This document shows positions 47,580 through 56,184 of a DNA stretch of 59,121 nt, piece after piece. The stretch spans positions 1 to 59,121 of the forward strand of contig CAMYKZ010000009.1 of the NCBI GenBank assembly GCA_947259045.1, read 5' to 3'. Below the pieces are notes generated by a model, which was given only the letters and a program-made list of their open reading frames with translations, searched no databases and was not told the DNA's origin. The stretch comes from an uncultured Afifella sp. GTDB lineage: Bacteria > Pseudomonadota > Alphaproteobacteria > Rhizobiales > Afifellaceae. Position 1 is the stretch's first letter. Each line of letters opens with the position of its first letter. The translations under genes and the position numbers were made by a program.

Positions 47580-48826
47580 GCCGCTGCCTCCGCTCCCGCC
47601 GGGCGCAGTTTCTCCACCAGGCGATCGAGCCCCGGATCGGTGCTGAAGCGCTCGCGGACGGTGCGCGCCGCTTCGGTTCCAAACCGCAATCTGAGGCCGC
47701 GATCGTCGATCAGCCGCCGGATCGCCAGGGCAAGTCCCGCCGGATCCTGCGGTTCAATCAGCAATCCGGTTTCTTCCGGCACGATGATCTCAGGCAAAGC
47801 GGAGACATTGGTGCCGATGCAGGGCAGGCCCATCGCCTGCGCTTCCATCAGCACATTGGGAAGGCCGTCGCGGTCGCCTGATTTGGCAATCCTGGACGGC
47901 AGGACAAACAGGTCCGCATCCGCCAGCGCCTGGATGACGTGCGCCCGGTTGACCGCGCCATGCCATGTGACGCGGTCTGCAATGCCGAGCCTTTTGGCCC
48001 GGGATTTGAGCTTTTCCAGATCCTGGCCGCCGCCGATATGATGAAAATGCCAGTTGCTGTGGTCCGGCCCATCGCCGGCAATCCGGCCGAGCGCGTCCAG
48101 CAGTGTGTCAAAACCCTTTTTCTCAACCGCCCGGCCGATCGAAATGATCGATATCGGGTCCGATTTTCTTGCTGACCGGTCAGGCGCTGCCGGGAAGCGC
48201 GAAAAATCCAGCCCGTGATAGACAAGCTCTACCTTGTCGGGGCCGCGGACAAGTCCGTTCAGATAGTGCGTATTCAGCGCCGTGCAGGTGACGCCCCACT
48301 GCGCGTCGGCGAGTTTTTCCTTCAACTCCCATTCCGGCGTTGTCCAGATGTCCTTGGCATGGGCGGAGAAAGACCAGGGCAGGCCGCGCAATATCGCTGC
48401 GTAACGGGCGACCGACGCGGGTGTATGAAGATAGTGGGTATGCAGCCGGTCGATGTCGCCGGGCAGTTCCCGTGCCAGCACACAGGCCTGGCCGAACCGG
48501 CGCCGGCGGTTTGCCGTCCTGTCGCGCTTGAGGTCTTTCTGGAACAACTGAAAGGCGCGGCGATAGGTCGGCTGGCTTTCCGCCCAGCGCCGCCCGGCCC
48601 GGACGCGGACGGGATCGTCCTTGAGATATTCCGGCAGATAAAGCACGTCGGCTGTTATTTCGTCATGGATATCGTGCCGGTCCGGGTCGGTAGGCTTGCG
48701 CAGGGAGACGATCAGCTGTCTGACGCCGCGCTGCTCCAGACCAAGGATTTCCTGGGCGATGAAGGTTTCCGACAGCCTCGGATAGCCTTTGACGAGGACG
48801 GCTGTTCTGGCAACGGTGCGTGACAT
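47576..48826 (-). CDS. Glycosyltransferase family 4 (second of two)
   Basis: The 416-residue GT4 enzyme starts VLVKGYPRLSETFIAQEILG, an N-terminal pattern common among exopolysaccharide and colanic-acid type glycosyltransferases. IGRAVEKKGFDTLLDAL, ADLFVLPSRI and GLPNVLMEAQAMGLPCIGT with the E-x7-E region complete it. It lies 22 bases after the first gene of the cluster and overlaps the other GT4 gene by four bases. Confidence 0.88.
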   Translation of the reverse strand: MSRTVARTAVLVKGYPRLSETFIAQEILGLEQRGVRQLIVSLRKPTDPDRHDIHDEITADVLYLPEYLKDDPVRVRAGRRWAESQPTYRRAFQLFQKDLKRDRTANRRRRFGQACVLARELPGDIDRLHTHYLHTPASVARYAAILRGLPWSFSAHAKDIWTTPEWELKEKLADAQWGVTCTALNTHYLNGLVRGPDKVELVYHGLDFSRFPAAPDRSARKSDPISIISIGRAVEKKGFDTLLDALGRIAGDGPDHSNWHFHHIGGGQDLEKLKSRAKRLGIADRVTWHGAVNRAHVIQALADADLFVLPSRIAKSGDRDGLPNVLMEAQAMGLPCIGTNVSALPEIIVPEETGLLIEPQDPAGLALAIRRLIDDRGLRLRFGTEAARTVRERFSTDPGLDRLVEKLRPAGAEAAA

Positions 48827-48848
48827 GGGGCGGTGACCTTTGACCGGC

Positions 48849-50057
48849 TCAGGCCGGCTGCGGCAGCGAAAGCCGTGCGCTGCCGGCTGACAGTTCTTCT
48901 TTCACAAGCTGGTTGACCACATCGAGTCCGCCGAGCAGATTGTCGAGCCCGGCTTCCGACGGTTTTGGCTGATTCGGCAGTCCAGCCAGGGCGTCCGCCA
49001 TCTTTTCAACATCCGGGTAATCGTCGATCGGCAACACCGAAATCAGTCCTGCTTCGCTGGCATAGTCGGCCCGGACCGTCTGTTCCCGGCGCGGAATCAC
49101 CCTGGGCACCAGCAGCGCCGGTTTGTCGAACGACAGGATTTCGCAGAACGTATTGTAGCCGCCCATGCCGACCATCGCGATCGACCGGTCGATCAATTGC
49201 TCAAGATGCGCGGTAAAACTGATGATTTCGACATTATAGAGATGCTCGGCGCGCTCGAAAAATTCCTGCTGGTTGGCATTGGCCATGAACGGTCCAAGCA
49301 CGATCAGGGCCGGGAACAGCGGCCGGGTCTGGCTTTCGTAGGCTTTCATGACCCAGTCGACCAGTTCGACACCGTCGCCGCCGCCGCCTGGCGTCACCAG
49401 AATGAACCTTTCATCATCGAACGGTGTCGGCTGGTAGACTGTTGCGGCGGTCAGGCCGCGCTTGAGATAGCCGGTATAGGTCATGCGGTCGCGAACGGCG
49501 TCCGACAATGGCAAGCCGGCCAGCGGATCGTATATTTCCTCTTTGCCGTAAACCCAGATATCATCATACAGCGTTTCGACAGCTTCATAGGCACCCTTGC
49601 GTTCCCATTCCAATTTCAGGATTTCCGGGTCGTCGAGTACATCGCGCAGTCCAAGCACCAGCCGCGTGCCGCGTTGCTTGAGCAGTTCGAGTGCCGGCCG
49701 GATTTCCCCCAGAAGACCTGTCGGTTCCTTGTCGACGATGAAGATGTCCGGTTCGAAAACCGCCGCGGTATGCTCCATGATGGAGCCGCGGATTTTCAGC
49801 GTCTGATGAATATCGATATGCAGGTTGAGGGCGGTGTAATCCCCGTTGCGCAGCTTGATGACGCCGGGCACACGGACAAAATCGACACGCGACCTGAAAT
49901 CGAAACTGCCGATGATCGGCGAGCCGGACAGGATAATCACCGAAAGTGACGAATAGGCCCCGACAAGCGAATGGGCGATCGCCTGGCAGCGCCTGAGATG
50001 ACCGAGGCCAAACGTGTCATGGCTGTAGATCAGTATGCGTTTGTTTGGGGAGGTCAT
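48849..50057 (-). CDS. GT-B glycosyltransferase, GT28-like, first gene of the glycan cluster
   Basis: The 402 residues begin ILIYSHDTFGLGHLRRCQAI, a MurG/GT28-like glycine loop with His. The C-terminal half contains FILVTPGGGGDGVELVDWVM and MVGMGGYNTFCEILSFDKPA, then LVPRVIPRREQTVRA, the UDP-sugar site. It resembles in plan the other GT28-like protein of the cluster. No gene is seen in the 187 bases upstream (50058-50244), where the cluster promoter should lie; I could not identify it. Confidence 0.83.
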   Translation of the reverse strand: MTSPNKRILIYSHDTFGLGHLRRCQAIAHSLVGAYSSLSVIILSGSPIIGSFDFRSRVDFVRVPGVIKLRNGDYTALNLHIDIHQTLKIRGSIMEHTAAVFEPDIFIVDKEPTGLLGEIRPALELLKQRGTRLVLGLRDVLDDPEILKLEWERKGAYEAVETLYDDIWVYGKEEIYDPLAGLPLSDAVRDRMTYTGYLKRGLTAATVYQPTPFDDERFILVTPGGGGDGVELVDWVMKAYESQTRPLFPALIVLGPFMANANQQEFFERAEHLYNVEIISFTAHLEQLIDRSIAMVGMGGYNTFCEILSFDKPALLVPRVIPRREQTVRADYASEAGLISVLPIDDYPDVEKMADALAGLPNQPKPSEAGLDNLLGGLDVVNQLVKEELSAGSARLSLPQPA

Positions 50058-50244
50058 TGGTGCCGCCGGTTACAAGCGACAGGGGATGCGCCGCATTGCT
50101 TGTCACGACGATCAACATGACAACAAATGCCGGCAATTCCTAGCCCGCAGGTGCCGATTTGTGAACAAATGATCTGGCGCAAAAATCAACGGATTAGAAA
50201 ATCCGACCCGTCAAAATCGCTACGGTGTTGATATCGTAGCCGAA

Positions 50245-52152
50245 CTACCAGCCGCCGCCACCGCCGCCACCACCTCCGCCACCGGACGATCCGCCGCCGC
50301 CGGAGCCGGAAGATGACGGTGTCGCACTGGCAATCGAACTCGACATGGCGGCGACCATGGCGCCGGTTGCCGCCGCCATATTGGCGGAATTGAACGAACT
50401 GCCGCCGTACCAGCGCGGCTGATAGCCATCGCCGGTCCTGTCACCGCCGACCCGGGCGATCTGGCTGGCAAAGGCATCCGACCAGGGTTTTTCCACGTTC
50501 AACGCGATGGCATAGGGCAGAAACCGCTCAAATGTCTCCGTCGTCACATCGGGTGCCCCGGCCATGTTCATCCGCTCTGCCTCGGCAACGGAGAGGTAAA
50601 GCTTGAACCCTTCGATCCGGTCCAGAAGATCCCGGCCGGCAACGGTCGGCGCCCGCAGCAGGTGGAAGAATGCGGTATTGAACAGGCCGAGCATGGCGAG
50701 AAGGAAGGCCGCCAGGATCATCACGGCGGGCAAGAAACTGACGGCGGCCAGCAGCACGGCCGCCATCAATACACATCCGATGACGGTATATAGCACGCCG
50801 AGAATCTTCGGGCCGCCGCCCGGCAGAAGATCGCTCACCCAACCAAGCCCCAGAAGCAGGAATACCGACCCGGCAGCACCGCCAGCCAGGGCGAAGAGCA
50901 GTGGGCCGTTCTGATCCGGCGGCGGCGCCTGAAGCAGAAAGAACGCGACGACACTGATGATGGAGATGACAAGACCGATAATGAAATAGCCCGAGTTTTT
51001 GCGGATATAGCGACCGTCATAATCTTCCGAAATAGCCTCGCGGAAGGCGCTGCGCATGGAAGCGACCGTCTTCGCATTGGCCTTGTTGAAGGCCAGGGCG
51101 CTTTTGCGGCTGCGGATTTTGCGGAGAATAACCGCCTCGCCGGGCGAGACCGGTCCGATCTGGCTGTCCGTTGCTTCCAGGAGTACGGTTTCGCCTTCCT
51201 GATTCAGTTTGAGGCGGCCTTTGACGGCAAGCGAAATAATGGCCGAAATGAATGCCAGTGGCCGGCCTGCCGCTTTGCGGAATCCCCAGAAATTCAGATA
51301 ACTGGCGGCAGCCGGCGAAACGCCCTCCGGCGGGTCGAACAATGGAATGATGACGCCCTTTTGCGGATCGCGGCCAACCCGGTTCCAGGTCGCCAGATAA
51401 AATCCTGTCAGGCCAAGAAAACCTGCCAATAGGGCAGCGATGCCGATATTGTCAAACAGCAGCCAGAGCCGTTTCCGCGCCTCGCTCGGCTCGGCTACGA
51501 GCCCTTTCTGCCAGGTGGTGACGATCGTCAGCCCTTCGCCCGGTCCGAAGGCCCGGCTGCTGCGGATGACAAATCCGGAACTGCGCCGGGAAATAATCCG
51601 GAAGTCCTGCCCCGAGCTGCCGAGCGCGCCGGTAAAGCCGTTCAACTCGCCAATCCGTGCGCCGTCGGGAAGGCGGACACGGGCTTCCGCCTGAAGGATC
51701 GGGAACGACCAGAAATTGCCGGTCACATTCCAGTAGAGTTCGTCGTGACTTTCAAAAAACCGCAATTGCCGCGTCGTGCGGTAACGAATGCGGTAGGTGT
51801 AATCGCCGCGCGGGATGAACACCTCCTTTTGGCCGATATAAACCCGAACGCCGACACTCTGCGCCTCCAGCCGGTACGGTTCCGGCCTGCCGTTCTTCGT
51901 GACTTCGAGAACCTCGAAACCGGCGCGCTGCGAGAGCCCGTCGTCGCGGACATAACGGGTCGGGAAATCCCGGTAGATACCGCGTTTGATCTGGCGGCGC
52001 TCCGACCGCACCTTGATGGTTTCCGTAACGTCCAGGGCGCCGTCGGCCTGCACCTGGATATCGGCGACATAAGAGAGGATTTCCTCGCGTGCGGCAGCCG
52101 GCCAGACACCGGACAATAAGACGACAGCGCAAACGGCAAACAGGCGATACAT
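50245..52152 (-). CDS. DUF2207 membrane protein with a Gly-rich C terminus
   Basis: DUF2207 proteins are exported membrane proteins often paired with LemA. A signal peptide (MYRLFAVCAVVLLSGVWPAA) is followed by the extracytoplasmic beta-rich domain (about 25-220). A transmembrane segment lies near 235-255 and two or three more lie between 390 and 490. The protein ends in a Ser/Gly stretch finishing in GGGW. I prefer ATG 52152, which has GGGGG upstream, over GTG 52158. It lies 24 bases after lemA. The function is unknown; envelope stress or surface roles are suggested for such pairs. Confidence 0.88.
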   Translation of the reverse strand: MYRLFAVCAVVLLSGVWPAAAREEILSYVADIQVQADGALDVTETIKVRSERRQIKRGIYRDFPTRYVRDDGLSQRAGFEVLEVTKNGRPEPYRLEAQSVGVRVYIGQKEVFIPRGDYTYRIRYRTTRQLRFFESHDELYWNVTGNFWSFPILQAEARVRLPDGARIGELNGFTGALGSSGQDFRIISRRSSGFVIRSSRAFGPGEGLTIVTTWQKGLVAEPSEARKRLWLLFDNIGIAALLAGFLGLTGFYLATWNRVGRDPQKGVIIPLFDPPEGVSPAAASYLNFWGFRKAAGRPLAFISAIISLAVKGRLKLNQEGETVLLEATDSQIGPVSPGEAVILRKIRSRKSALAFNKANAKTVASMRSAFREAISEDYDGRYIRKNSGYFIIGLVISIISVVAFFLLQAPPPDQNGPLLFALAGGAAGSVFLLLGLGWVSDLLPGGGPKILGVLYTVIGCVLMAAVLLAAVSFLPAVMILAAFLLAMLGLFNTAFFHLLRAPTVAGRDLLDRIEGFKLYLSVAEAERMNMAGAPDVTTETFERFLPYAIALNVEKPWSDAFASQIARVGGDRTGDGYQPRWYGGSSFNSANMAAATGAMVAAMSSSIASATPSSSGSGGGGSSGGGGGGGGGGGW

Positions 52153-52176
52153 GGTCACGGCCCCCGGTCTGTACGG

Positions 52177-52731
52177 CTAGAAACCGACCTGCGGAACGGT
52201 GCGCTCGTCCTCGTCGATCTCGAAATAGTCCGCCTTCTGGAACTTGAACATGTTGGCGAGGACGTTGGAGGGGAACGATTCCACCAGAATGTTCATGTTG
52301 CGCGTCGAGCCGTTATAATAGCGCCGCGACATCTGGATCTGGTTTTCGATCTCTTTCAGCGTGTGCTGGAAATCGAGGAAATTCTGGTTCGCCTTCAGGT
52401 CGGGGTAATTTTCCACGACGGCAAACAGACGACCGATTGCGCCGCTCAGAGCGGCCTCGATCGGCCCGCGTTCGCCGGGCGTTGCATTGGCGGCGCCGGC
52501 GGCCTGGGAGCGCAGTCGGGCAATTTCCTCAAGCAATTCGCGCTCATGGCTCATATAGCCTTTGACGGTCTCCAACATGTTGGGAATGAGATCGGTCCGC
52601 CGCTTCAGCTGCACATCGATGCCGCTCCAGCCTTCCTCCACCATCTGCCGGTTCTTGACCAGCCGGTTGTAGATGCTGATCGCATAGATGGCGACGGCAA
52701 CAAGAATGCCGAGCAAAATCAATTCAGTCAT
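52177..52731 (-). CDS. lemA: LemA family membrane protein
   Basis: LemA proteins have one N-terminal membrane helix with the bulk as a helical bundle. Seen here: LILLGILVAVAIYAISIYNR, the family-typical YNRLVKNRQMVEEGWSGIDV, QLKRRTDLIPNMLETVKGYM, and the C-terminal ESFPSNVLANMFKFQKADYF. Length 184 is normal. It is followed at once by the DUF2207 gene, a common pairing. The function is not known with certainty. Confidence 0.93.
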   Translation of the reverse strand: MTELILLGILVAVAIYAISIYNRLVKNRQMVEEGWSGIDVQLKRRTDLIPNMLETVKGYMSHERELLEEIARLRSQAAGAANATPGERGPIEAALSGAIGRLFAVVENYPDLKANQNFLDFQHTLKEIENQIQMSRRYYNGSTRNMNILVESFPSNVLANMFKFQKADYFEIDEDERTVPQVGF

Positions 52732-52806
52732 GGTCCGCCCCTCGGGATATTTCGTGCGAGATCTAACATTGGTGTCTTACCGAAAGGTAAGGCCGGGTGG
52801 AAGGTC

Positions 52807-52960
52807 TTACCAGCCACCGCCGCCGCCTCCACCACCCCCGGAAAATCCGCCGCCGCCGGAGAGCCCGCCGCCGAGCATGCTGCCGGCGGATATTTCCGGC
52901 ATCGGAATTTCAGCGCTTTCAGCAATTGAAGCCGCGATGTTGACGAAAGGTAACGGATTG
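52807..52960 (-). pseudogene. C-terminal remnant of a second DUF2207/TPM-type Gly-rich protein
   Basis: Reading leftwards from about 52960, an open frame without a convincing start gives NIAASIAESAEIPMPEISAG, then Gly-rich sequence ending GGGGW and a TAA (52809-52807). Full-length DUF2207 and TPM-domain proteins next to lemA end the same way, including the intact one at 50245. No N-terminal part exists here, since a terminator and the DUF1127 gene lie directly upstream. The best reading is a deletion remnant. A 31-residue peptide from an internal ATG is a less likely alternative. The gap 52732-53055 otherwise holds only this terminator. Confidence 0.5.
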
Positions 52961-52976
52961 TCAGGCCGCAGAATGC

Positions 52977-53000
52977 AAAAAGCGGCCGGAAACCGGCCGC
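52977..53000 (-). terminator. Intrinsic terminator after the DUF1127 gene
   Basis: GCGGCCGG (52982-52989), a three-base loop and CCGGCCGC (52993-53000) form a perfect 8-bp stem. On the minus strand it is followed by five T (52981-52977). It lies 56 bases downstream of the DUF1127 stop. Confidence 0.85.
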
Positions 53001-53055
53001 CTTAAACAGGTCGGATCAACAGACCCGAACGCAGGTGCGAGAGACGCGGGAGGGC

Positions 53056-53208
53056 CTAACGGGTGATCTTGCGGGCAATCTTTTTGATGTCGCCCGGAAT
53101 GATGCCGATATCGTCGAGCATACGATTGTCCATTGAAGACAAAGCGCGATAGGCGCTGCGGTAGGACAGCCAGCGGTTCAGGTTGCCGGTCACATTGAGT
53201 TTCGTCAT
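53056..53208 (-). CDS. DUF1127 small protein
   Basis: The 50-residue product is a typical alphaproteobacterial DUF1127 protein: LNRWLSYRSAYRALSSMDNR, then MLDDIGIIPGDIKKIARK. Such Arg-rich small proteins are linked to RNA turnover and phosphate physiology in Agrobacterium and Rhodobacter. The start ATG 53208 (MTKLNVTGNLNRW) has AGGGA nearby; the frame is open up to 53268 without matching the family. Its own terminator shows that it is transcribed alone. Confidence 0.88.
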   Translation of the reverse strand: MTKLNVTGNLNRWLSYRSAYRALSSMDNRMLDDIGIIPGDIKKIARKITR

Positions 53209-53332
53209 TATCGTATTCCCTGACATCGGTTGAGTGGCGAAGGATTCCCCTTGTTCCATAGGTTTCATATATGCGCATTGGCGGGCACATAAAGTGCAAT
53301 GATTGCCGATCTGATATGCAGTGCGTGCATGG

Positions 53333-53349
53333 TTTACAATTGATTAACC
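53333..53349. promoter_or_regulatory. CtrA-box-like site between DUF1127 and the oxidoreductase gene
   Basis: TTTA (53333-53336), seven bases, then TTAACC (53344-53349). This is one mismatch from the alphaproteobacterial CtrA consensus TTAA-N7-TTAA(C). It lies in the divergent 199-base gap. Short consensus matches can occur by chance. Confidence 0.25.
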
Positions 53350-53407
53350 GGTAATCGGCCAGTGGACAGGCCCGGCAGATGCAGGGCGGATGCAGGGCAA
53401 AGGAAGC

Positions 53408-54544
53408 ATGATGGGTAGGAGCAGTATCGGTGTCGGCCTTATCGGCACGGGATTCATGGGCAAGAGCCACGCGCTCGCCTGGCACGGGGTCAGGCCGGTT
53501 TTCGGCGATGTTCCGGAAATCCGGCTGCAGGCTCTGTGCGAGATCAATCAGGCGCTGGCAGACGAGCGGGCATCGGAATTCGGCTTTCGCCGGGCAACCG
53601 ACAGCTGGGCGACATTGATCGACGATCCGGCGATTGACGTGATTTCCATCACCGCTCCGAACGCCTTTCATGCACGAATGGCGATTGCCGCGCTCCAGGC
53701 CGGCAAGCATGTCTGGTGCGAGAAACCGATGGCTCCGACATTCGCCGAAGCCGAAGCCATGAGCGACGCTGCCCGCGCGTCGGGCCGAACCGCGATTCTC
53801 GGTTACAATTACATCCAGAATCCGGCGATAACCCATATCCGCAAGCTGCTCGATGAAGGCGCCATCGGTCAGGTCAATCATGTCCGCTTCGAGATGGACG
53901 AGGATTTCATGGCCGATCCGGACGCGCCGTTCCACTGGCGCAACGACAGGGCCTCCGGTTACGGCGTGATCGACGATTTTGCCGTTCATCCTCTGTCGAT
54001 CATCCGCACTCTTTTCGGCGAGGTCTCGCAAGTGATGGTGGACATGATCAAACCCTATCCCGACCGGCCTGCCGCGCATGATCAGGACGGCGGGCGGCGG
54101 CCGGTCCAGACCCACGATGTGGCGACGGCGCTGGTCCGGCTGGCCAACGGTGTATCCGGCAGCCTCAATGTCAGCCGTACCGCGTGGGGGCGAAAGAGCC
54201 GCATCGCCATCCAGATTTTCGGCGCCCGCGGGTCTATCCTGTTTGACCAGGAGCGGATGAACGAACTGCAGTTGTTTACCGCCGAAGGACGCGAGAGTGA
54301 ACGCGGGTTCCGGACAATCCTGACGGCGCCGGTGCATCCGCCCTATGACCGTTTTGTACCCGCACCCGGCCACCAGCTCGGTTTCAACGATCTGAAGATT
54401 ATTGAATGCCGCCAGCTGCTTGGCCTTATCGCCGGAGAAGAGGCAAGGGTGATCTCGTTCACCCAGGGGCTCGAAATCGAGCGCACGGTGCACGCCATGG
54501 CACGCTCGTTCGACAATGGTGAATGGGTCAGCGTTTCCGGCTGA
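53408..54544 (+). CDS. Gfo/Idh/MocA family oxidoreductase
   Basis: This 378-residue NAD(P)-dependent sugar or inositol dehydrogenase-like protein has the Rossmann motif GVGLIGTGFMGKSHALAW. The family EKP motif follows in KHVWCEKPMAPTFAEAEAM, and the C-terminal beta-sheet domain carries GVIDDFAVHPLSII. AAAGGA stands directly before ATG 53408 and decides the start over 53390. The substrate is unknown; related rhizobial enzymes act on inositols and sugars. The flanking genes give no pathway. Confidence 0.87.
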   Translation: MMGRSSIGVGLIGTGFMGKSHALAWHGVRPVFGDVPEIRLQALCEINQALADERASEFGFRRATDSWATLIDDPAIDVISITAPNAFHARMAIAALQAGKHVWCEKPMAPTFAEAEAMSDAARASGRTAILGYNYIQNPAITHIRKLLDEGAIGQVNHVRFEMDEDFMADPDAPFHWRNDRASGYGVIDDFAVHPLSIIRTLFGEVSQVMVDMIKPYPDRPAAHDQDGGRRPVQTHDVATALVRLANGVSGSLNVSRTAWGRKSRIAIQIFGARGSILFDQERMNELQLFTAEGRESERGFRTILTAPVHPPYDRFVPAPGHQLGFNDLKIIECRQLLGLIAGEEARVISFTQGLEIERTVHAMARSFDNGEWVSVSG

Positions 54545-54660
54545 AATGTCACACTGAAATCAATTGTGATCGGACTGCAGCGGTTCCTTAATCAATTACG
54601 GCTGAATTATGGTATTTTCCAGCCCAAACAGAGGCGAATCGAATCGCCTCGGGGGATAAT

Positions 54661-55605
54661 TTGGTCGAACCTTACTCAGCGCGTGCCGCCCGGCGGCGCG
54701 GGACATTCTCACTTGCCGCCTCTGTTCCGGCAGCGTTTGCCCTATTCGGCGCAACGTTGCTGTGTGCGCCGGCCGTGACAGCGGAATCCCTGAACGAGAT
54801 CGATATTGCCGTCGGGTATACGGCGCAATCCCTTCAGGCCTTCGACAACGACCGGATCAGGCTGGAGCAATATGTGCTGGACCATGGCGAACGGACCAAC
54901 GCCGTGCTGGAGGCCAGCGGCGCGCCGGTGCGGCTGAATTTTCTCGCCATTGAAGCGACAGGGGATTTCCACCAGACGTCGTTCAGCACGGACCGCAGGC
55001 GGTTTATCGCCGGCAAGGATGGCGGTGAAGTCCTGGAGCGGCTGCGCGACAGGGCCGGGGCCGATGTGCGGATGCTGCTGGTCAATTATGAAGGACGCGG
55101 CGCGCGGGTCCATTACGGCGGAATTTTCGATCCCCGCCGGTCCCGCAATCAGACCCTGAAGAATGCCTATATGATGATCGGCACCAATGCCGATGCGATG
55201 ACATTCGCACACGAACTGGGCCATGTGCTCGGCTGTCAGCACGCCCGGCGCCGGCCCTGTCTGGGCGCCCGCGACAGCAGCCTGCCGTTTGCCTACGGGT
55301 TCCGCAGTCCCGACGGGATCGGCACGATCATGGCCGGCGCCTGCGCGACCGCGGAACTGGTGCCGCTTTATTCAAATCCTGCCCTGTCTCACAGCTTTAC
55401 GCCGGAAGGCGCTGACCAGGAGAAAACCGTACCGCTGGGCAGCGAGACCGCCGATTGCGTACGGGCCATGACCAATAATGCGCCCTATATTGCAGCACTG
55501 AACGATCGAAATGTGAAACCTTTCAGAGAGCCGGCCGACGATGTGCCCCAGGTGGCGGATCTCACAGATCCGGTCTCCGCTTCCGGCGGCAAGGTCAGCC
55601 GTTAG
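54661..55605 (+). CDS. Exported metzincin-type zinc metalloprotease
   Basis: The zinc site HELGHVLGCQH (184-194) has the extended HExxHxxGxxH form of metzincins, and IMAGAC with Met224 gives the Met-turn. AHELGHVLG with reprolysin-like spacing suggests relation to M12-type peptidases. An Arg-rich start, a hydrophobic stretch at about 14-40 and a TAES site form a signal peptide, so it acts outside the cytosol. The start is TTG 54661 with GGGGGA upstream. Four cysteines in the catalytic half could form disulfides. It ends six bases from the convergent TadE-type gene. The substrate is unknown. Confidence 0.8.
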   Translation: MVEPYSARAARRRGTFSLAASVPAAFALFGATLLCAPAVTAESLNEIDIAVGYTAQSLQAFDNDRIRLEQYVLDHGERTNAVLEASGAPVRLNFLAIEATGDFHQTSFSTDRRRFIAGKDGGEVLERLRDRAGADVRMLLVNYEGRGARVHYGGIFDPRRSRNQTLKNAYMMIGTNADAMTFAHELGHVLGCQHARRRPCLGARDSSLPFAYGFRSPDGIGTIMAGACATAELVPLYSNPALSHSFTPEGADQEKTVPLGSETADCVRAMTNNAPYIAALNDRNVKPFREPADDVPQVADLTDPVSASGGKVSR

Positions 55606-55611
55606 CCGCCG

Positions 55612-56172
55612 TCAGATGCAATTGCTCCAGTTATTGTCACACAGTTTGACATTGGTTGAGAGCCGCGGCGAAAAGAACATTGTCTCCTCCAGTTGAACTG
55701 TTCCGGTTAACCGGTAGCCGACGGCGGGCCTATGGGGATGGGTGACCTCTGCAATGATCATCTGGCTGTTCGGCACCCTGTAGACGGCCGGAAGTTTGGC
55801 ATTCATCGGCTGCCCGGCCGTATAAGCCGTTGCCCCCCGGGCCCTGCTCCAGGTGACAGACGCATTGCCCAGTTCGTCGATGCTGACGGCAGACAGGATC
55901 ACGTCGGTGTCGGCATTGCTCTGGGGAAACATGGCGGCTTCCGAGAGATCGAAAAGCGCTGTGATCTGGCTTTCGTTGATGCGTTTGGAACGCGATGCGA
56001 TATCGCCGACGGACGATGTCAGATTGATAACCTTCCGGTCGACTCCCAGGCCATGGGTAATTTCGACGCCGCCAAGCCAAAGCATGACCATGATCGGCAG
56101 GATGAAGGAGAATTCGACGGCTGCAGCGCCGTCGTCATTGCGGGTAAAACGTTTTACGATGTGTTTGATCAT
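55612..56172 (-). CDS. TadE-like pseudopilin-type membrane protein (first)
   Basis: The TadE pattern is seen in NDDGAAAVEFSFILPIMVML: a short basic N terminus, then a Gly-Ala-AAVEF helix with Glu at the pseudopilin position. The remaining 140 residues are extracytoplasmic, with two cysteines near the C terminus (LCDNNWSNCI). TadE-like proteins act in Tad pilus biogenesis, but no tadA, tadB, tadC or prepilin peptidase gene lies in the window. It is 12 bases after the next TadE-type gene and probably co-transcribed with it. Confidence 0.85.
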   Translation of the reverse strand: MIKHIVKRFTRNDDGAAAVEFSFILPIMVMLWLGGVEITHGLGVDRKVINLTSSVGDIASRSKRINESQITALFDLSEAAMFPQSNADTDVILSAVSIDELGNASVTWSRARGATAYTAGQPMNAKLPAVYRVPNSQMIIAEVTHPHRPAVGYRLTGTVQLEETMFFSPRLSTNVKLCDNNWSNCI

Positions 56173-56184
56173 CTCAGCCTCCGA

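Noticed and set aside
46488..48041. 517-codon plus-strand frame opposite the glycosyltransferases
   Set aside because: Both GT4 genes on the minus strand are clear; the plus frame is a by-product of codon composition.
42069..50057. Glycan cluster as a recent island
   Set aside because: No integrase, tRNA, direct repeats or visible change in base composition at its borders, so recent transfer is not supported.
52688..53005. Plus-strand proline-rich protein with a nine-proline run
   Set aside because: The proline run is the antisense reading of the Gly-rich tail of the DUF2207-type remnant, and the frame also overlaps the start of lemA.
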